A DNA stretch of 64,000 nucleotides from Agapetus fuscipes (lineage: Eukaryota; Arthropoda; Insecta; Trichoptera; Glossosomatidae): contig OX637353.1 of NCBI GenBank assembly GCA_951799405.1, positions 7,936,001-8,000,000 of the forward strand, given 5' to 3'. The notes below the pieces were generated by a model. It made no database searches. It was not told the DNA's origin and saw only the letters and a program-made list of their open reading frames with translations. A program made the position numbers and the translations under genes. This document shows positions 49,401 to 61,400 of the stretch, in pieces (position 1 is the stretch's first letter; each line of letters begins with the position of its first letter).

Positions 49401-52400
49401 CCAAAAAAATATCGAAACTAAAACATATACAAGAGGTGCTTTCTTGATTTTCATTCATTTTTCATTGTTGAGATTAAGCTTAATGTTACATGCTAGGAGT
49501 ACTGTATACCTGGCAGCTAATTTTCTCCTTAATAGAATAACTTCTAATGGACTGAACGTAATTGCGATTTATGCTACCTCTCCTTTTATTTCACTGAAAT
49601 AAAATGTATAATTATTATTGTACCCTTTACGTGTTTTTGGGTTAATTTGGTGAATTAAAACAGTTTGTGTTTTTTTCAAAAAAAAAAATTAAGCAATATA
49701 GAATTCATTTTGTTGGTTCTTGCTTTGTAAATTGCATTTCTCTTTTCTTTTTACAAAAAATATGACCCGTGGATCGTTGTTTTTTTTTTGTTGTATTGAA
49801 AATTCCTTTTAGGAGACGAATGTGACATGGATTTTCTGTGTGTGAACACAACACCGATAGTGTTTATCAGAAAAAAAAATGGTTCGTTCTGAATTTTTAT
49901 TTTGGGTATGTTTCTCGCAGTTTATTTACCTAGCGATTTATATAATGTGGATTGCAAGTAAATATGAAGGACTAAAATAAGTTATAATTATTATTTGTGA
50001 TTTCGCCTTCAAAAAACTATAATCTAGAATCTATGTTAACAAAGATATTACATTTAAAAATCATATTACATGCATTCCCACAAGCAGATACGTGTTAGTT
50101 CATGTTTACACATGCCACCCAATCTCAAGTGAACACAAACCCTGAAACTCTTGCCAACCTTTCCTGAAACAGAGGGGCATTAGAAAAGTTAACCATTCTT
50201 ACAGTATGGGTGGTCAGCCTCATACCAACCTACAATTCAAGGCAGTTTAGTACAATAACCATTAATTTTAGAACAAATACAATAGTTAAAATTGCATAAT
50301 CCACCGTGAAACTGAATATTATGTACGTGGCAAGGATATTTGTTTCCATATTAACATCGCAAGGGCAAACATATTCCCGCTCACCTGTTTGTGGCAGCCC
50401 TGCCGAGGACAACCACCAAGTACGAAACTCTACCAAAGCGTATTACTTTAATTGTATTGAAAATAAAACGCTCGCTAGATGTGCTGTTTTAAACATGTAT
50501 ACCTACAATTTTTTGAAGCGTTTGAGTTCGAACGTAAAGTTCAAGTAAAGTAAAGTACTCACAGAGCTAGTTTCTGGTAGAGCCGACGTTACCATGGCAA
50601 CCAGCAGTTGCTAGGGGTGACACACCTCACTGATAACGGTCTGATAACAAAAATGGCGATCAACAGAAGTGGCCAGTAGCTAGTATCGACTATTTTCTAA
50701 CATAGATTTTTATACTTTGTAAAGGAGAGTATTTTATCTACAATATTTTGATTAGATTTTTGTTATCTATCTATAATCTAAGTTGCAATGCAACATTTAA
50801 GATTTATGTTAAATGTATTCCTACAGGCAGATACGTTTAAGTTGCCGCATGTGAACCTACAATATAATGCCCAATCTCAAATAAACATTCTCCCTTGCGA
50901 CTCTTGGCGACCTTCTCTTAAACAGGGGTAACATCGGCAAAGTAAACCACAGTATGGGTGGTCAGCCTCATACCAACCTATAAGTTAATGAACCATCATA
51001 ACAATTTGCACCTTCGATACTGCTGCTGCACGAAAGAGGGATTTTGTGCTTTCAAATTTTTTAACCAGAATCACTCATATTTTTGCGCAACCGACAAGTT
51101 GCAAAAATATATTATTCAAATTTGAGATTAATGTGTAATACTTGTCCAAAAGCTGATACGTATAAGTTCACGCTTAAACACACTGCATGTGTACTTATAT
51201 AATAACCATAGCCTCGAATGAACAAACGCTCTGCAAACTGTATGGATTTTAATTTAATAGTGCACATGCAGCATTTTTAAGCGTGAACATACACGTGTCT
51301 TTTTGTGGTATGCGCTTAACATAAATTTTAAATGTTGATTTATCTTTGCAACTTAGATAACAGATCGCCAATCTTCTCTGAGGTTTAAGAAGAAAAATTA
51401 ACATGAATTTTTGTTCTTATGTTGACACAATAGAAACCATTGGACACATTTGGGGAGATTTAAATTCTGGTAGTTGAAGAAGGCCCGCATGCTGTGTGTT
51501 ACTTCCTTGTTCTTTTTCACGAGCTCAATTCCTGTGACGTCATTATCTCCCTAATCCAGTCATGGCCAACATTTTCAAGGTCTGGAGGTAAATTATCATA
51601 CTGTTCCACCAAATTTTTAAACATAACACAGAATCTAACACAGGATCAGATGAGAATAGTGATGTCAGGAATACCATCGAGAACACCAAGGAGTTTGTCT
51701 ACCTCGGAAGCAAAATAACATGGGACGGTCGGTCTAAGAACGAGGTCCACAGCCGTATACACCAAGCTAGACTTGCATTCAATAAATGGACCAAAATAAT
51801 AGAATCAAATAATATAGACCGGAAACTGAGAGTACTGCTCATCAAGACCCTTGTATGGAGTATCTTGATGTACGGCTGCGAGACATGGTGCCGAAAAGAG
51901 ATACAGGAGACTAGAGGCTTTCGAGATGTGGTCATATAGAAGACTACTAGGAATTTCCTGGAGAGACCACACTAGAGGAGGTTCTCCAAAGAATCGAAGG
52001 AGGCAGGCATCTGCTCAGGACCTTGTCCGAAAAGCGTGCAAGATGGAACGACCATGTAATACGACAAGAAGGCCTCTTGCATGACATAATGGAGGGGATG
52101 ACTGAGGGGACCAACTTTAGGGAACACCCACGCCAAGAATACCTGAAGGACCTGTTGGTGGACGTACGCTTCTCACCATATGCAGACCTTAAAAGAGCCG
52201 CACAAGACAGGGAAGAATGAAGGAGAAGAATGAAAGAAATTGCTGCAAGCCAATCCCAGGATTGAAACTAGAGTAGAAGAAGAACACAGGATCTAATATT
52301 GTAATAATTATCAAATAAACACGTTTCTATTTATTTTACATATTTCTAATGTACATGATGAACAACAACAAACATAATATTATACACTGAATGCTAAAAA

Positions 52401-55400
52401 TTAGTGAGAAGATAGGTCTTGTGACGTAACACTGCGAGTTGCTAAAGAAAGGTCAATCAAAATTTTCCTAGTTGCGCAAATATTTGTGTTGTTTGTCCGC
52501 CGAGAAAAATCAAATGTTGGCTGGATTACGAGACATAATGTTATTGTTAGTATTTTTTTCCTTGACTTATGGGTTGGTATGAGGCTGAACACCCATACTG
52601 TAAAAAATGGTTCACTTTGCCAATGTCACCCCTGTTTCAGGGAAGGTCGACAAAAGTTGTGGGGCTTATGTTCATTTGAGGTTTGGATTTTATTTGTAAG
52701 TACACATTCAGCATTTGTAAGCGCGAACTACACTTGTTGGTTTGTGGGCATACATCTGAGAGCTTTAAATTAATATATCCTTGCAACTTAGATTATAGTT
52801 TCAGATAATTGCATAGATTTTTCAAGAATGTCTATCAGCTATCCTCTTTCAAATTTTGTATTTAGTGTGCATCATCGAAAAACTAGTTATGCGTACGTAT
52901 CTGTCATCAAAACGACAAAATGTTTCTTTCTTGTAAATGCGCGTAATTTTCCACAGCATTCTCCAATGATACTGTTATTATATCCTGCCGCCGTTCCACT
53001 AGGGGTGGCCGATACCTCCGGCGATGCGTTTCCACTTTTTTGTGTCCTTGCATAGCTCTGTCATCTTTTCAACATTCATCACTTTCTTTATACATACTCA
53101 TCTCTTATTTTCAATCATCAGTGTCATCTGTACCTATTATTCATACTTAGTCCCTCTCTGGAGGTATTAATTCGTTTCTCTATTCCTTCACCTAAGCCGG
53201 TTGGCACTGATCTTTTTAGGCCCTAAAGCAATCAGATCCTGCAGTCTCAAAGGGCGTCGGTAGATCTTAAGCATCTAAATATTTGAAAATTGAACATAAT
53301 ATAAGATGGCGGCGTGCAGACAGCTGATCGATGTACCATACAAAATTAATCAGCTGTTTACACGCCGGCATGTTTTATGCGTTCCATCTTCAAGTACATA
53401 GGTAGTGTAAATGCAAAGGGGTATATCTGTCTCAGACCAAATTTTACAGGAGAGCAAAAAAAAAACTTGTGAAATTAAATAACTCATTTTTTTTTTTTAT
53501 GAAATCACATATACATATCTAAATAAAAGTAAATAAGTATTGCAACTACAGCTATATCCTTTTGCCAGATTATGGAGTACACTATTTTAAACATTTTGTG
53601 GAACAAACTTAGAAAATGAATTTTATACCCCTTTGCCATTACACTACGGTAAGATCTACCGACGCCCGTTGTGACAGATCCGGCTCGCGGGTCGTTGGTT
53701 GCCCAGTTATGCCCTAATCTAATGCAAGACGAGGGCAGGAAGAAACCTCCCTAATACAATTGTCTCTTTAATTTAAACACCAGGCAGACGCGCCCAAAAC
53801 CAAATCTCATTAACTGTAATGTACGGGGAGGTGTCGATTCACTCTTATACATCGCCGTTTCCAATTAAATTTCTTTCGTTTCACAGATGTCTCAGATACG
53901 GAGAAAAAATGTCTTAAAAATAACTTATTCTATTGATGAGAATGATGATGATTTACGTTCTTTTGATTATACCTTTTATGATTTTGTGATATTTTTTGAT
54001 TTAGTGAATAAATACGATATCCTGTCATAATAAAAGAACATGCATGATTTTTTTTTTACTGTCATGACTTTGGACAAAATGAAGGAAGTATGCGAGGATC
54101 GAAGGAAATGACAGTTGATGTGCAGTGTTGGCGGCTAAGTGTTTTAATTTAAAACGTTCATTTTACTATATACTGAATGAGTGCTAATTCACTGATTTGA
54201 AAAATGTGAATAAAACCTTTTATATTGGGTAGCTTCTAGAAGTAAGTGAACTTATTATAAAGAAGTGCTCATTAAAAACTTCTAAGCTACAGGATTTTCA
54301 CATTTTTTTAGTGTTTTCTCTCGTAGAAAAAAGGAAAAAAAGGTGAATTTATCTGAAAAATTAATGTTAGCCTTACATGTCACTTATTCGATTTTAACTT
54401 TAAGGTATGATTTGGTAGCTTATTTAATTTATATATTTTACATATAAATGGTTAAATACATGTAGGTATTAATAAAACTAAATAAAAAAATCTATTAAAT
54501 GCAATATTTTTTCAAGAAGAAAAATACTTTCTTTTTTCATAAAGAATCACAAACGTTTTCGAACCTCAGGCCATCATTAAATAAACAGTGTTACAAATAA
54601 CAAAAAAAAATGCAAATAAAAATGTATTTTCAGTGTAAATATGAAAATCATTAAAAATACAGAGCTTTTCTTTCAATAAAACTTATTTTAAATAAGTGAA
54701 ATGAAACAAAGTTTTTAATTTCAAATAAATTAAAGCTGTGAATTATTTGAATTAAAATGTTTATTAAAACTTCATGGTCAAGAATCTTCTTTAGAAAATT
54801 AAGTAGAGAGAGCTTTCTCGAACAAGCTCGTTTCCTTTCATGATTCCGCTGAACTTTATTCATACTTGTCAGTGTCGAGAAGGTTCTACGACTATACGGT
54901 TCTACCATTTACATATAGCTGTTTATAATCCTCGAAAGCCAGTGGTTTTCAACTGGGATCCGCGAGCTACGAGTGGCCAGGGAGAGAATTGAAAATGGTC
55001 CGCAAGAAGGTCATAATCTGAGTTGCAGATTATGAGATATATTACATTTATGATTAATATGGAATGCATTCTCACAAGCACTCTCACAAGCAAGATATGT
55101 TTTTTTGTAGATTTGTGAAATGAAATGCAATTTACAAACCTATTTTGTCTGGCCAGAAACAGGTAGGTATTAACATTATCAATTAATAATTAACTATTTA
55201 TTTATTTTCTTTTTCCTTTATTTATAAATTCCTTGACTTATAGGTTGGTTAGTATGAGGCTGCCCCCCCATATTGTACAAATATATTATCTTTGCCAATG
55301 GCACCCCTGTTTCAGGCCAGGTGGGCAACAGTTACAATACTTTTGTTCATTTGAGGTTTAGTTTTTGAATTTTAAGTAGGTACACATGCAGCATTTGTTA

Positions 55401-58400
55401 GTGCCAACTTATACGTCCCTGTTTGTGGGCATGCATTTAAGATGAATTTTAAATGTTAATTAATTATCTCTTTTCGACTTAGATTAGATTAGAATAGATT
55501 AGATGGCATATTGTGAAAACTTATTTTCCCTGAATACGAAATAATAAATGGAGATTTTTAAAAATATTTTTCATGGTTTTTAACACAAATAAAACAATGA
55601 GAGAGCTTCCTTGTCTTATTGAATTTACAGATTGGGAACCACTGCCGTAGACGGAAGAATGAGCTCTCTAAGTGCTACGACGCGATGGTCTACAAAGCAC
55701 ATTTGTTATACAATGCACTTCCATTGCATTGTTGAATCCATCTCTTTATTTACAAATACTCATTTTTACAAAAGATAACTGAACCCTCTCGTCTCTTCGT
55801 CAAACTGTAACGAGGGTATGTAGTCAAAGCAATGAAACAGTAGAATTCTCTTATAATTTGTTATTGCCTCCCATTTGTATACTAGCATATCTTTATATTT
55901 AAGTAAAGGGCATAGGTATATAATAAATAGGAGTAAAGGAGCGAATCTTATCAAAATTTACCGTCACAAATCAACGTATTTTAACTAATATAAAAATATT
56001 TATTGCACAAAAAAAATAGCCTTTCACGGCTGACGGTTGAAACTAAAGGCTAGTTTTCCGGGATCTGTCACCGTGATCCATTAGAGATAAAAAAAAAAAT
56101 CATCAACATCACATCACACCATTAGCATGCTGAAGAAATTCATTGCAAATATGAGCGAAACGTCAAGAAGTTCCAACTCGGATGGACCACGGCAACAGTA
56201 CTCCGAGGAATAAAATTCCGCTTGATTGCGTAGATGGAAAAACATGTGAAAAATACAACAGCACCCCTAATGATTGATTCGTTTTTCATCATATTTTGTC
56301 TACGTGATTGAGGGCAGTTTATGCAAGGTTTATTAATAATAATAATCATAAATAATATTAGGATGATTTATTCGGTAAGCGCTGTTTTTGTACGTATCAC
56401 ACCTCAAGAGCCCTCTTAATTACTTGGTCTACAGATAAAGGAAAGCAATCTTCCAAAATTATTGTACTCGTATTCTTGATTTGTTTTTCTTTTTATTTTC
56501 ATGTTTTTTCAACAAAATACACTTATTAATCATGTTAAAAGGTATTCTTTGTGCACAACTACAGCAGGATTCCGTTATAATGTTACTAAGCATGCCTCGA
56601 GAGTTACTCTCCTAATTAGTTTACCGTTTGGACAGTTGCACTGTGGGAGGACTACTCCTGTGTTATACTATAATGCTTTCTGACAGTGGCGTGACCAACA
56701 AAGGGAATCCTAGATGGATGAAACTGTAGCAAGACTAATAAAGGCACTGAACGTGTGTAATGCCACAGTGTAAACCAACACCAGATGGCTTCAAAAGATT
56801 GACGGCTCTTTCATCCATCTCTCTGTGAAGTGTACATTCTAATGAAGCAGCCAAGTACCGTGGTGTAATGATGAAAGTGGTGAGGATTAATGCGTCAGTA
56901 GAGAGTTCTACGCCCCAAGTACAAAACTTTACGAAGCGTTTCACCAAAAAATGTATAAAAATGAAAACAGCGCTATTTTAGTTTCAAATTATTTTCAGGA
57001 AGACGCTACGGTTGAGTTTGCACGTAGAGTATTATAGTTGGAGCACTGCTCCGTTATGTACATTTATTAGGCTCGTATTTATACTGAGGGATGTTCGCAA
57101 CTCAGATTATGACTTATTCAAGTCCTTAACCAACTCTCGTAAACACAAACACTTCCTATCCACCTGTTTGTGTATACATGGAGAGAGAGACTGAAAAATC
57201 CCACAACTGATATAATATTCCGGGAGCATCCGACGGGTAAGCGTTGAAAAGCATATATCTCACATAAGACCAGTATTAAAGAGAACTTTCAGTGGAAATG
57301 TAACCCTAACATACAAATAACTAATAAGAACATTTCTATAATACATTTTTGAACTTTATGATTAACATATGATTTAGTAACCTCCAATAATTCTATCCCA
57401 TGCTTGATTTTTTGTAATTCTGTTACTATGACTCTGTCGAGATTGCACTAGAGGTGAAATGACAGTTTCTGCCTTTGTATATACGTCTTCTTTTTCTCAC
57501 TATTTTGTTGTGCGGATCATATATTTGGATGTATGGACGGATATGATATACTATGCATAAACATGGTACATCTCATTTTTTCACAATTTCCCATGTCATA
57601 GGTTTGTAATCGTAAAATTAAATCTCACAAAAGTAAATTCGCTTTTATTTTATATTCTGCCAATTTTGACATTAAACATTGGACAACAGTATTTTTTATG
57701 TCTTTTTTGTGCTATGTTATTCATAATATCATAAAAATTTCGGGTTGCATTGCAGCACATATACAATGCAATTATTTTGTGTACCTGCTTCTGCAAACAA
57801 ATTTTTTGTTGAGCTAAACCATGTAATTTTGTACCTGCCAAAAATTTATTTTCAACACTGAAATGAAATTGAAAATATTCTATCACTTACGAAACCGTTC
57901 TGAGAACAAGAAATTTACCATGCTACAAGTCGGAGGTAAGTAAACTTATTTATATATCTCCTCAGCACAATGGCTGCTCTACAGCATTATTTGTATTAAT
58001 TATTTACAAAGTTTCACCAACTAATAGCACAGGCACTCAGCACGCTGTAAACTTTCAGTTGATGAGAAGTTGATGCTCTTCATTATTAATACCTGGGGAC
58101 GCTCATCGTGCTGCCAGAATAACTTGGTGAAAGCGAAATGCTGGTCCACGTCAGATGGTTCATGAAGCTGGGTACGAGACACGAAGTGTTAAGTATTAAC
58201 TGAAGACTACAGGGAAAGAAACAGGAATGTCAGTTGAAGATTATTATGAGTAAATCAACAATATAAATTTTAAATCATGTTTATTGCTTGTCACAAAGAA
58301 CCGGAAATATCGCCATAAACTGTGATAGCGACTGTTGTTGCATTACAAATTTTTCAGAGCTTTACCTGCACACAGATGCCACTTGATTTTACTTTTTTTT

Positions 58401-61400
58401 TTTTGCTGACATTCCTTATTTTTCCCCCGTAGTCCTCAACTATTGTATCTATGATATAATTTTTAATATGGCTTAGTATGAATAATGTTCAGTTTTTTTG
58501 AAAAGTAGCTTTCACTACCAGGGTAAAATGAAAATATTCTTTGAGCGACCGGCTGTATACATAGCCGCATGAGATTGAGCACAAAAGCATGCATCCATCT
58601 ATATATTATCTGTCTATAATCCTATGTTGTAAAGATATAGAAACATTAAAAATTAAAATTTAATGCATGCTGACATGCAGGTATGTTTAATTCAGCGCTT
58701 ACACGTGATTCACGTTTACTTCCAAAACAAGAGTAAAACAAATCACAAATTAACATAAGCCCTGCAAAATTTGCCTTGCTTCCCTGACTCAGAGCTCACA
58801 TTTAGTAAATTCGACCGTTTTTATAATATTATGTTTGTCAATCTCATACCGATCATATTGGTTGATATCAGATAATGTAGATGAAAATTGTGCCACGGAA
58901 CTTCTCCTAATTGGAGCGTTTTTTCCCCTTCACTTAAAACTTCTAAAAAGAGCTGAAAATTAAAAAAAAAAGATCAGTGTTATTTTTTCTAAATTAAAAA
59001 CATTAAAAGGAGTAGGCAGCAGTAGCTGTACAGTGTCCTCTATCAGCGTTTTTGAGGCTCAAAAAATCTCATGAAAAGTTTTTGTAATAACAGTAACTTG
59101 GTGCAAAAATGAAATCTAATTATTTTTGTGATGGTGAATTTCTTTGCAATTTTAAAAAAAGTGTAGGCGCAAAATGAAAGGAGAAAGTGAGTTTGTGAAC
59201 AAAAAACGTAATTCTTCGAAAACTTTTTTAAATTATTCTACGATGAAGTGAACCAAAATACTATGAATGTTGAAAAATTCAACCAAAAATACATTCTAAC
59301 CCTTTCTTTAATCTATAATTTAAGTTGCAAAGATATATTAACATTTAATGCATGCACAAAAGCAGGCACGTGTATGTTCGCGCATACAAGTGCCGCTTGT
59401 GTACTTACAAATTAAAAAAAAAACAAATTTTCAATGACCATAAGCCCTTCGACTTTAGCCAACCTTTCCTGAAAAAAGGGTGGCTTTGGCAAAGGATTTT
59501 TTTCGAAAATAACAAAAAATACATTTTCTGTGTTTCCGTGATTATTTTTTCTCATACCCGCAAAATAATACTAAATCGTTGCCTTTAATTCTAATATTAA
59601 GTTAAGTTCAATTTAATGTTTAAGTTATCAGAAATAAAAAAAAACGTCAAATACTTGTAAACAAACAAACATACGTAGATGCAACTTCTACGCTTTTGGT
59701 GATGCACCGTTTATATTTTAGACATAAGAAATGTGTTTTTCAACAGAAGTTTGTAACCCCAAAAATAAACATCTTTTTTGATTTGTAAATCAGTTTTTCA
59801 AAACCGTCTTATAGGTTGGTATGAGGCTGACCACCCATACTGTACAAAATGGTTCACTTTGCCAATGTCACCCCTGTTTCAGGGAATGTCGGCAAGAGTT
59901 GCAGGGCTTATGTTCATTTGAGGTTTGGATTTTATTTGTAAGTACACAATCAGCATTTGTAAGCGCGAACTACACGTGTTTGTTTGTGGGCATACATCTG
60001 AGAGCTTTGAATGAATATATTCTTGCAACTTAGATTATAGATTATAGACAGCAGATATCAAATGCATGCCCACAAACAAAAACGTGTAGTTGGCGCCTAC
60101 AAATTCTGAATGTGTACTTACAAATAAAATCCAAACTTCAAATGAATATAAGCCCTGCAACTTTTACCGACCTTCCCTGACACAGGGGGGACATAGGTAA
60201 AGTGAACCATTTTTCGTGGTCAGTCTCATAGCAACCTATAAGTCAAGGAATATCGATAGACTGAATTTGTTTTTTTGTATAATGTGTGCGTTAGCGCATT
60301 CCTAATTCTCACAGGATTGCTTTCTTAGCCCATCTCGTTTACACATATCGATGCTTGTTGGAATAAATTTACGTGCTCATTAAAGTGGGAGACACGTTTC
60401 TGGGATTACAGTAATTAGGCAGAAAAGTGAACGTTTCTAGGAAAACCTCCCTAACATTATTATTACTTACAAAGGGATGTTGACTAGAGCAACGTTCCCG
60501 TATTTGTTTGCTTCGTCTGTACTTCAAGTACATAAAACATCACGTTTCAACTCGATCAAATCGTTTTACCAGAAATCTACTTAAACTTAAACACTTCATA
60601 GAGGAACTGTTTTAGATTTCATACATTTTTCGGTTGAGTTTTAGCGTTAGTTGTATCCTCAGACTACTGTGTACCTATTTGATAATGTACATAAGAAATG
60701 TTTACCCAGCGAAAACTGAAACTCGCGAGCCTATATTTAGACGAAAAAATATTTTGTATTTGGTTTCAGGAATATCACAAATATCATCCTTAGTATTGAT
60801 ATAACTGAGCTATTTTCGAAACGAGTGGAAATTATTTTTGGTAAATAAATAATCGGTCTATTTTTAAAGGTTTAATGTGTATTTAATAAAGTTTGGATTT
60901 TAATCTAACAGGTGTCCGAATTTGTTTTCTGCTTCGATACTTTCTTATTATCATGGTGTGAGAATTGTCAAAGATTTATCAGCCTCCACAAAGCATGAGA
61001 ACCATGCATACCTTCATAAGTCCCGTTAATTCCCGAACATTAGCATTGTTACGAATGTGTCTGTGTATTTTTGCTTGGGTGAGTGAGTCTGTGGTACTGT
61101 GTATAGGTACTGGTGTTTAAATAATTATCCTTGTATTTGTTCGATGGCGTGAGCATTCGCTCGAATCTTCTAAATATGAATATTCTAGCGTTGTCTCGCA
61201 TGTGCCAGAATAACCCTTATACACCTATGAATAGAGAACGAGATGCTGTGAAGATATACTTGTATCAGAGCCGTTGAGCTGAACAGTCAAAAAACCGCAA
61301 TATTCGAACCAACTGTATACGGAATCTTAAAATAAATGGTGTGAAATAAATTAACCGAAGTTTTATTAAATTGAGCCCGTAAATCGTAACGGTATTAAAA

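Larger units (their letters stand above)
54940..55644. mobile_element. hAT-like non-autonomous element with nested repeats
   Basis: Left end CAGTGGTTTTCAACTGGGAT with CCGCGAGC, right end GATTGGGAACCACTG, the inverted CAGTGGTTCYCAA type of hAT elements. It contains repeat C and SINE G fragments. The 8-bp flanks match poorly, so the boundaries are less certain. Confidence 0.5.

Noticed and set aside
56735..56947. 70-codon minus ORF, tested as a transposase or RT remnant
   Set aside because: No motif that I could align to a known transposase or reverse transcriptase.
59821..60033. 70-codon frame beginning MRLTTHTV, also at 44390, 52576 and 34938 (minus)
   Set aside because: It is repeat C sequence read in one frame; copies elsewhere are broken and it shows no coding signature.
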